Of a stretch of 64,000 nt of DNA, positions 55,359 to 64,000 are shown piece by piece (the stretch's first letter is position 1; every line of letters starts with the position of its first letter). A model generated the notes under the pieces. The model saw only the letters and a program-made list of their open reading frames with translations, was not told the DNA's origin and did no database searches. The position numbers were made by a program, and so were the translations under genes. Source of the stretch: Echeneis naucrates (Eukaryota > Chordata > Actinopteri > Carangiformes > Echeneidae); assembly GCF_900963305.1 (NCBI RefSeq), contig NC_042518.1:11484486-11548485 (forward strand), in the 5' to 3' direction.

Positions 55359-58009
55359 TTGTAGTCAAGGTCCAAGGTGCAGGGATTTGTAAACCAAAGA
55401 ACACTAACACAGTGACTCGGTGAGTACTGTCTCTGGAGGGTCAGTTTTCTCCATTGTATGTTTTAAATGTTACACACAGGATAAATTGTGTGAAGCTTGT
55501 CACTGTGCGGCACTTCAGTGAGGATATGGACAAATATCTCTGCTGAAACCAGCATTTTAAAAAACAACACTGCTATATTCAGGGCATTTCTTTTATGGTG
55601 TAGAACCATCCTTTAATCTGTCCTTTTGAAAAATTGCGCTGGTTTTCTCTTGTCAATACATTTTGGGGTCTTTTTTGTTTAGTTTTTTGTTTTTTCTCCA
55701 AGCCACAAGGCTTCTTTTTCCAGCTGATGTCAAAATGATGGTAATCATTGAAGAGACATTATATTAAGAAAAATAATTTTCTGTGGTTTCCCATTTTTTT
55801 AAATCCTCAAGATGTTTTGCTGATGACAATCTTAAGTGTATACACACTGGCAGGTCAGGCAGTTGCTGATTTAAGAATCACATGGAAGAAATTGCAGGAA
55901 AACTTCTCTTCCTTTGTAAAACTTTCCTGTAGGTGCCACACACCTATGGATAGGTCAAGGTATCATTCCATTTTTTGTTTGTTTATATTTATGTGTTTTA
56001 TTGAATAGAAATAAATACCTGATTTAAGATGTGAGCAGGTTTGGTTTTACAAGGGTGTGAAAATGTACAATTTCTTGTCACATTGTTTTGTGCTAGACTT
56101 TTTTTTATTCATATTATTGGTAAATAAATAAATACTCCACATTATGATTGATGATGTATGTATTTATTACTAAAGAGAGGGAGATGCACATACAGCCATC
56201 TTGATACTATGCAATATATTGTTTTAGTCAAGGTGCATTGCATCACTACAGTGACCTTATACTGTATGACTATATTTATGGCTGGCATCAACTGAGCTTT
56301 TCTTACAAGACTGTTTATCTTTATGGGTGAAAACAATCTTTTTCCCCATTGATCATACAATCATATAGATTTAAATCTATACCAGAAAAATTTTTCTAAC
56401 TTTGACTGAATGCAGACCAGAAACTGTGCACATCAGTTTTATTCTGTGCCTGATAAAGGACTGTGATGTTCGTTTCATTGTTGATGGCCACCTCCAAACT
56501 AACCATAACCTTGTCAAACGAACAGATTAAATCTAAGCAAGATATGTTGACATATATTATAAATATATGGGCTACTTCAAGATAAACAACTATGTATTTA
56601 TTGGAGATGTGAAGCTGTCTCCAATGAATGGTTTGAAATCAAGAAAAAACAAGAAGAGTCTTAAGTATTTGTTCCAAAATGCCGATGTTCAAACTCAGTT
56701 GCACTCGATGTTCATTGAAACATTTGTTGGTGGGTTTGAAAGTGCATTGGCGCCACCTAACGGCAGTGTCAAGAATATAGCATAAGCATCATGGGAATCG
56801 AGTCATCCAATGGTGTTCAATTATCAATTCACCTCAGCTACTCAGACACCCTGTGGGCCTGATCCGAAATGTGAAAAACATGAGGGAAAAAAGCTTTTGA
56901 CACACGAGGGCGCAAGAGAGCTACCGAAAGCCTCTGTATGTCATAAAATGCATAGCTGGCTTCAGACACCAGGTAAGGCCCCTGGCAGGAGCCTTTGACT
57001 TTTAAATGCAGTTTTCACATTAGATTTTCTTTAAACTTGAGTTATTTGAATTAATAGATGAAGATGAAGGGATGATTAAACATTCAGAGATGTCCTCCAT
57101 GCATTCACTTTTAGAATGATAATCAAATTCTGTGGTTATAGTGCTTTGTTAGGTCTTTAACATGCTTCAGTTTTTTAGAGTTTATTCTTTTGGAATACTA
57201 GTTTGTTTTTGTTTTTGTTTTTGTTTTTTGTTTTTTTACCAAAAAGTGAACTTAAAAACGTATAAACTTATAAACTGAACTTATAAAATCTGTCCTCTTT
57301 TTCTTTAGTTGTAGACTATATTCAACGACTATTGAACCATTTTCATTACTTTCCTACAAACAGATACAAACACAGGACTGACAATCCATGTTATGGGTCA
57401 TGGGTTTCTAATTCTATCCTTTTTATTAAAACTAATATCACCTGACCTGGTGGGTTGATTGGGCCGTTTAATATTTTAACCATTCACATAAACTGAAGTC
57501 GTTCTTGACGGGTTACAAAATATTTGAGGTGCTCAGGGGAGTTTTAGTACCATTCAAAAAATGTTTTAAAGATATTCTTTATTGATTGGATCTGATCTCG
57601 TAGACGTCCCTTAAAGTTGGCACAATAGTTGGAAAAGGCATTTGGTTTCTGTTTATTTCGGATTCCTGAACGGGGCCATCAGAGCACTTTCACCCAAACC
57701 GCCTCGGGTTGCAGCGCGCGGACAGGCGGAGTGTGGGTGAGTCCCCACAAGTCTGAAAAACTCGAGTCCTATAGAAAACCACACAGAGGACTGTTGTGTT
57801 TACTGTACGCAGTACATTGCAAGCGACTTCAATGTGAAGGTGATTAGTGATTAGTGATTAGGATGTCTAAATAGCTCCTGTGTTTATTTGGTGTTACGCT
57901 ACTTGACAACATCCTTTTGCTCGCGTTTAATCTGTTGGGAATACTGTCTGACCTCTCAAACTTCAATGTGCTATAATAAAATACGTAAAGGCAGGTACTC
58001 GTCGTAATG

Positions 58010-58088
58010 GCATCATGGGAACAGTAGTCCTTCTTTCACTTCAACGCGGCGCGTCCGCTTTGTAGAGAAACTTCATTACCCAGAAGGC
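58010..58088. promoter_or_regulatory. Two ZNF143/Staf-like sites at tmem11 promoter
   Basis: The reverse strand of 58010-58030 reads GGACTACTGTTCCCATGATG and the plus strand at 58068-58088 reads AACTTCATTACCCAGAAGGC. Both fit the ACTACAnTTCCCAGnATGC consensus closely. They face each other and lie 40-120 bases before the tmem11 start. Confidence 0.55.
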
Positions 58089-58130
58089 TGAGTGTTTTAC
58101 GTCAACTGCAATTACGGTTGTATCTCCAAC

Positions 58131-60111
58131 ATGGCGTCGCTGGGAAGGAGGCGCGGTGTCCCAGTAAGCAGGGAGAGGTCAGTTACTTCACATCTTGGCC
58201 ATTATACAAAAATATTGTAATGTGATTCATCGTTTTTTCGATTTTGTCACTCGCCGGGCCCCAAACGTGCATGTGGTCTGGGATGTAAAGTTATATGCCA
58301 ACACGAAAAGCACGAATTTTACCCCATGGTTGGCTAATGTTAGCGGGCTAACGTCCACAGCTAGCTAACGTTAGCAAGGAAACAAACCAGTAGCTCATGT
58401 GATGTTTTGGTTTTTTGACACCAGCCGAGTAAGTGTGACCAAAGTTGACTTTAACCAGGCGACGATGACAGCGCTGTTGTGGTCTTTTCCTCGGCTCACA
58501 TGCCGGACAATCCTGTCTGAACTCGCAGTCTTGTCAGTTCTTTGTCGACCTGTTCTGAAAGTAAACCGGACCTCAACTTAGCTGCCCAGTCCTCCAACTT
58601 TCTACCATGCGAACAAGTCAGCTAATATTTTCTAACCTGCTCTCATCTACACCACATTTTCTTATTTGTTGATCCTAACGTGATTTTCGTTTTTAATGAC
58701 CTTAAAGCCTCCCCTCCTCAGCCGATGACCCCGCTGTCTGTGAAGTCCCATTAGCCTGTTATCTTTATGGCCGTTATGGTTTGCTTGTCAGTTTGTCAAC
58801 ATGCACATGTAGGCCTGAGCGTCCTCACGTCTTAGTTTTAATTATCTATGTGATCCTTTTTAAGGCCTGATTTATATTTCCCACATGCAGTGTTCTCGTC
58901 AACAGACTTAGTTAATTTTGGAATTTTACAAGTAGACGCATATAAAGTAAATAATTTGTGCACTACACATATTTGAAACAGTGAATATTTAAGTTAGATG
59001 GTTATATGTGACAAAAAATTGAATGAATACGATTTGAAATGAGCTTCAAAACGTCACTAAAGTGTTTTCAAACTCCCTCTTAATGTCTCATACACCAGAG
59101 GTCATGGACATAAACTTTTTACCACTTTAACCAGACATGGTTAAATGGCAGTGATTATGCAGATTTGCTGAAAATTAATTATAAGATTGTAATCACATAG
59201 CTTTTGTATGTTGACATATTGATTAGCAGCAATTAAACATTTCTATAAAATCCTTTACTGCGACTTTTCACCTTTCCCAAAAGGTTTACTATGTATATAA
59301 CATGTTTCTTTTTGTTTGATTGTCTGTTTTGTATTATTTGATAAATAGAACCAGATGTAAAATTTTCACATGTAGATGCTACAAGTAATAGTTGCAACTC
59401 TTGTGACATCGTAAAACCTGGGCGAGTTCTACTGATAAACATTATTAAAAAGATAACAAATCTGTACTTTTTGTCTTGGCTAAAATGTGTCCATAAAAGT
59501 TGGCTGGTTAGTATAGACATTTTCGGTAAATCAGACTTGCTCTTCCTTCTGATCTCACGCTCACTGTTGCAGCCCTGTGTTTCTGTTTCTGCAGGGGAGT
59601 GATGGCAGCTACAGACTGCTATATTGTGCACGAGATCTACAATGGAGAGAATGCACAGGACCAGTTTGAATATGAGCTGGAGCAGGCACTGGAGGCCCAG
59701 TATAAATACATTGTTATTGAGCCCACACGCATCGGAGATGAAACGGCCCGTTGGATTACAGTGGGCAACTGCCTGCACAAGACGGCCGTTTTGTCAGGCA
59801 CCGCTTGCCTCTTGACGCCACTTTCACTACCTGCTGAATACTCACGCTATGTGGCATTGCCCGCAGGTGCCCTCAGCGTGGCCTGTGCTGCCCTCTATGG
59901 GATTTCATGGCAGTTTGACCCATGCTGCAAGTACCAGGTGGAATATGACAGCCAAAAACTCTCGCGGCTGCCCCTGCATACACTCACCTCCTCGACACCC
60001 GTTGTATTGGTACGCAGGGATGACATCCACAGAAAGAGACTCCATAATACGATAGCACTGGCTGCCCTGGCATATTGCGCCAAGAAGATCTACGAACTCT
60101 ATGCTGTATGA
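58131..60111 (+). CDS. tmem11: TMEM11, mitochondrial inner-membrane protein, 2 coding exons
   Basis: TMEM11 (fly PMI) is a small inner-membrane protein that works with MICOS in cristae shape and mitochondrial morphology. Exons 58131-58177 and 59595-60111 join in frame to 187 aa (human 192). The first exon gives a short basic leader MASLGRRRGVPVSRER; the second starts at GVMAATDCYIVHEIYNGEN. Then come LEAQYKYIVIEPTRIGDETA, two hydrophobic segments (about residues 85-102 and 108-127), the near-invariant WQFDPCCKYQVEYD, LPLHTLTSSTPVVLVRR and the end KKIYELYAV. The ATG lies in ACATGGCGTC, a YY1-like motif. Intron 1 is 1.4 kb with no feature recognised. An ATTAAA at 60560-60565 may be the polyadenylation signal. 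Confidence 0.97.
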
Positions 60112-63100
60112 GTGCACTCTGAAGAGGGGATAACAAACAACAGAAAAAAGGAAAAAACAAACAAAAAAACAGAACCTCTCCACCCACAGATTTAAGAAAA
60201 ATGGAAAATGTGATCAGGCCAAGCAGTTAGCGGCATATGTCCAGGGTGCTGCCACTTTGAACAATGATCAGAGGGATAAAGTAATAACTAAAAGGAATTG
60301 TTTCTCTCTTACATTTCCTTACTTCGATGTGACAACAGCAGCACATTAATCTCTGTAGTACCCTTGCGATTCCTTCCTTGTGTCCTCTACCTGCATCCTT
60401 GACTCACAGCAAACTCGTACACAAGGGCATGGCAGCAGTTCCTCTGGACTGAAATGTATTACAGTTGAAACAGACATGATTTGAGTACCAAGCTTTTTTC
60501 CCCTTTTCCCTTGTAGTTTTACTGTACCCCTTTGTTGCTGATCAGTACGTCACCCTTTCATTAAACATTAGGTTATTTCAAACTAATTTTTCTGTATTTT
60601 ATTTTACTTTTTTCATTAAATTGTTTCAATATAATGTCCACAGAGGAGAAAATAGCTGCAACTTATGTTGAGATTGTCTTCTTCATGTAGATTTTCTTGT
60701 TTGAAATAATGCAAGTAAGCTCTTGTGTGACAATGATGTGGCTCAGTGTCCTTGTTTGAGAAAGAATGTGTACTATTGGAAAGTCACATTTTAAATACGC
60801 TTCGAATGTATGTCACATTAAAATCAAGCCAAACATTCAATGCAAATTTAGAAAAAATAAACAATTACAAATTACAGAAAACAATAACACAGCTGAGTTT
60901 TCATCCAGTGGTTGGCAGTTGCTTTCCAAATAAGCACTTTTAAAGTTTAGGATGCAAATAGAAGCAAATACTAATGATAAGGTGAGCAAAAATAAATATG
61001 GATGAGCTGTGATATAAAAATAGATTTGCATATGACTATATAACATTTTTTTTTAATTTTATTTTTTTTTTTTTGCCAGACGTAAGAGCAAATTAAAAAA
61101 CATGTATGGTGCAATAGTTCATGAAAAATTCTAAGATGAATTTCAATGAAATCACACAAGGTCCTGCAAATGCTGCTAAAAGTTAAAACGTTTTAAGGTT
61201 TGAAATTAGCTGGTTTCACTTAGTAGTTTAGTAGTAACACAGCTCCCGCAGGCAGGCTAACAAAAATGTTAGTCTTCAGTTGGAATGGGAAACATCTTTA
61301 ACAGTGGTATAAAAGAATTGTTGAATCTACTAAATGTCATCCTGTTGTCCAAAAATGTACAAGGTGCTTTTTTTTTTTTTTGTTTTCTGTCCCAATTGTG
61401 CTTATGTAGGTAAAATGTACAGTTTCTTGATAAGTGTACAGCATATGAAAGCAGCACCTCAGATAATGGATACCCTGGTTTTTGACTTTATTCTGGAGAA
61501 AATTCAGTTTGCAAACTTTGCTGTGTTCTTTGTTCAAATTGACTTTACAAGCTCAGCCACAGTCAAGCTTTGCAGTGTGTTGGACCTTGAAAACCACCGG
61601 CAGGGGTATTTTGAGCCTGAGCTCGCCCGTTTTGAAGTTGAATAAAATAAAATGCATTAATGCATACAGAGTATCTCCAACCTTTCAGTGATATTGCCTC
61701 TCACTCTACACATGCTTTAAGGGATTAGCAGAACTGAAATATGGTGACACAGACACTTGAAGCAGAGGGATGATGAGGACAACCTTATAAGTCGGCTGGT
61801 TTGCAGCCAGAGAAGGCTAACTATCTGTTGGCTGACCTGCTGCTGGCATCAGTACATGAGACCTGTTGTCTGGTTATCAATCTGTGAGGAAGACTCTACC
61901 TCGTCTGATGGCACAGGTATGACCCTGTCATGCTAAAGAAGATGGCCAATTTCCATCTACTAGTTTCGTTCATGGTAAGAGTGAGCTACCTCTCTTTTGT
62001 TACCCAGATTTTGATTTCCCATCACTTGTAAGAAATCAGACATCAGATCATCTGTTTGAGGAAACTTTCACCCATACACCATTGTTTTCTGTGATGCAAT
62101 CATTGGCAACTGTAGTCTTTTTTTAAACCACGCCACATCTCACTAACTATTGGGTTTACAACCAGCTTATCACAACACCAGATAGGAGCAAGATATTCTT
62201 GTTTACGCCTAAACAATAACCCCCTTTAAGATGGCAGTATAGAACTTATCGCGGAGAGAAACTGAAAATAAGCAGGTTGGGCCTAAACGACAACTCCCAT
62301 AATACCTTGCGGTGAACACCCGGAAACATTCGAAGAGGCTGTCGGTTGTTCGTCCCCCCAGCTCGGAACTTCGCCGCCGTCACCGACTGTCGGTGTTGTG
62401 TCTGTGCTGCGGGTCACCAGCTCAGGTGAGCCCCAAATTCGCACCCCCTCCTCTGGCCACAGGCGGCGGGTTACGGCGCCGCGGAGAAGCTTCCGCTGGC
62501 TCACCTTAGCATTAGCTTCTCCAACCGTCTGGCAGTTCACTATTAGCTCCCCTGTGCACTGCAGGCTAATGTTAGGCGTGTAGATCACATGTTTCACATT
62601 CCAGTGGAAGATGAAATACACGTTTTCATTCACCCAACGTGCTGGTGCTGACCGAAGCATTTAACCATCATTAGCTTTTATTCCCAACATAGTTTCCAGT
62701 AAGGCAGGATGGCTGTCTCTGTTGTCCTCACTTGTATCAATGAAAGCACAAGTTTCTCTGAATTGTGCAGCTTTATGCCGCCACGCTTACTGTTTAGGGA
62801 CTCTTAATTGACAGATTGTCACAATATCTTGTTTTTTGTAATATGCAAATTATTTTCTGTTCGTCATTTTCTTTGCGTGCGTTAGTTCATCTAATGCTAC
62901 TTGTTTTATGCTTTGAAAAACACCAAACCATCTGTATCTTAACCTCTAACAGTCTTTTACGCAGTAATGGAAAGTATCCTAACCCTAATCCTAAAGTATA
63001 GATCACCCTGGTCTGTATAAACACCCATTCAGTCTTTTTATTCCATTTAGGATTGCAACCAGCAGTCATTGTACGTGATTTTTGAATTGATACATGTTTG

Positions 63101-63265
63101 ACCTGTAAAATGTGACAATGAAAATGATACCAGTGTCACATAGATTGGGTGTAAACTGTACAAGATCAGTGGACTAGAAACAGTTTTGGAGTTGAGAAAA
63201 ACTGAAGGCTAAATATTTGAGCTTCTGTCTGCAGGTGGTGTGTGTGAAGCAAGGAAGTGTGAGCC
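60112..63265. other. tmem11 3' UTR and dhrs7b upstream region
   Basis: tmem11 3' UTR followed by AT-rich intergenic DNA with T-rich runs (about 61057-61073 and 61369-61381). A GC-rich block at 62286-62480 holds the dhrs7b promoter and first exon. No other gene recognised. Confidence 0.55.
62286..62425 (+). promoter_or_regulatory. dhrs7b: dhrs7b promoter and non-coding first exon
   Basis: ACGACAACTCCCATAATACC at 62288 onward fits the ZNF143/Staf consensus. A GC-rich stretch then ends in CTCAG|GTGAGC, a strong donor at 62425/62426. It would splice to the acceptor CTGTCTGCAG before 63236, about 30 bases upstream of the dhrs7b start codon. Confidence 0.6.
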
Positions 63266-63736
63266 ATGGATCGAGTCATGGGAGGAGGAATGCTGCCACT
63301 GGTTTTAGCCAGTGTGGGGGTCTTGCTGTTGTACCGGATACTCACTCACCTCAGACCAGGAGCTTCTCTGCGGGATGCTGTAGTAGTCATCACAGGGGCC
63401 AGCTCTGGACTGGGAAAAGGTTGGACCCCTCTCATTTCTAACTTAAGCTTACATATATCTGTTCTCCGCAAATAAGGTCCCTCTGATTTCTGGCAGCTCA
63501 CTCCAGTTCAGTAGTCGTATGGCTGTTTACATATACTGTAGTGTTGTGTTGCTAGTGTTTTTGCGCCAAGCTGTTTAATTCTCAGCATGGATCACACGTG
63601 TGTTTTCTGTGATGCAGAATGTGCACGGGTCTTCCACGCTGCAGGTGCACGGCTTGTGCTCTGTGGTCGCGATACAGCCCGTCTGCAGCAGGTGGTGCAG
63701 GAGCTTACAGCATGTTCAACAGGCACAAAGCACCAG
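63266..63736 (+). CDS. dhrs7b: DHRS7B, short-chain dehydrogenase/reductase, 5' part only
   Basis: DHRS7B (PexRAP) is an ER/peroxisomal SDR that reduces acyl-DHAP in ether-lipid synthesis. Two coding exons are in the window: 63266-63419 and 63618-63736 (first 91 residues); the rest lies past the right edge. An N-terminal membrane anchor (about residues 9-26) is followed by [15 protein letters not shown], where TGASSGLG (43-50) is the SDR cofactor motif TGxxxGxG. The next exon, [19 protein letters not shown], aligns with human DHRS7B ECAKVFYAAGAKLVLCGRN. The first coding donor (G|GTTGGA) is weak but the join is in frame. Other ATGs at codons 5 and 9 are possible starts; the first is used here. 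Confidence 0.93.
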
Positions 63737-63745
63737 GTGTGTTTT

Positions 63746-64000
63746 TTTTTTTTATTAAAAAGTGCGCACTTCAGACTCTGACCACTGATGATGTGATGAT
63801 GATGTGAGACTTCATCTCACCAAAGCTGTCCCCAATAGCACTTTTATGACAGTGTAACGTCAACCATTTAAGAATGTATTTGAAAAGAATATTTTTAGAA
63901 AATAGAAAGGAACCGTCTTTTCCAAAAATAAAATTAATTCACATTTTTTCCAAGCCTGCATTATCAAATATTTATTACAAGTCCTTTTTTTTTTTTTTTT
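63746..64000. other. dhrs7b intron, cut by window end
   Basis: Start of the second coding intron, AT-rich, with a T run at about 63744-63753 and another at 63987-64000. Confidence 0.7.

Larger units (their letters stand above)
54569..58130. other. natd1 3' UTR and tmem11 upstream region
   Basis: The first 0.8-1.4 kb is natd1 3' UTR. The middle is AT-rich with a (GTTTTT)n stretch around 57203-57232 and a (GTGATTA)3 run near 57840-57862. The last ~130 bases are the tmem11 promoter. No further coding exon recognised. Confidence 0.55.

Overview
The window looks like nuclear DNA of a teleost fish, probably a percomorph. It carries ten recognisable vertebrate genes with canonical GT-AG introns, compact introns, long AT-rich intergenic stretches, microsatellites, and a tRNA-headed SINE of a kind common in fishes. 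I found no rRNA, CRISPR array, plasmid or prophage features and no retroviral or Polinton-like element. Exon models below were assembled by hand from splice sites; in every complete gene the exon lengths sum to a multiple of three.

Layout: gys1 (glycogen synthase, +, 1839-6693) lies tail-to-tail with aspdh (-, 7990-10549). aspdh is head-to-head with a TMEM86B-type lysoplasmalogenase gene (+, 11458-12487), which is tail-to-tail with hspbp1 (-, 13300-15995). hspbp1 is head-to-head with tufm (mitochondrial EF-Tu, +, 16929-21679). About 8 kb without a recognised gene follows, holding two copies of one SINE family. Next come a single-exon Kir2-family potassium channel gene (kcnj12-type, -, 29737-31017), 9 kb with only exon-like open fragments, and an 18-exon MPRIP-family coiled-coil gene (-, 40009-51229). 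natd1 (+, 52822-54568), tmem11 (+, 58131-60111) and the 5' end of dhrs7b (+, from 63266, cut by the window edge) complete the window.

From memory of human gene order, the left genes (GYS1, ASPDH, TMEM86B, HSPBP1) have orthologues on 19q13, TUFM is on 16p11, and the right genes (KCNJ12, MPRIP, NATD1, TMEM11, DHRS7B) are on 17p11.2. The window may therefore span a join between ancestral blocks, in the gene-poor stretch after tufm. Themes are cytosolic metabolism (glycogen, aspartate/NAD, plasmalogen), proteostasis and mitochondrial function (Hsp70 exchange, mitochondrial translation, cristae organisation), membrane excitability, and actomyosin scaffolding.

The most unusual object is the MPRIP-family gene. 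Its predicted protein keeps only the C-terminal part of a PH domain, behind N-terminal exons I cannot match to anything, and carries a 2.9-kb coiled-coil exon. Other points are a gap-type heat-shock element at hspbp1, a perfect GTCACGTGAC palindrome at natd1, ZNF143/Staf-like elements at tmem11 and dhrs7b, a potential RNA G-quadruplex just after the tufm stop, and two unusual residues in the Kir2 channel.
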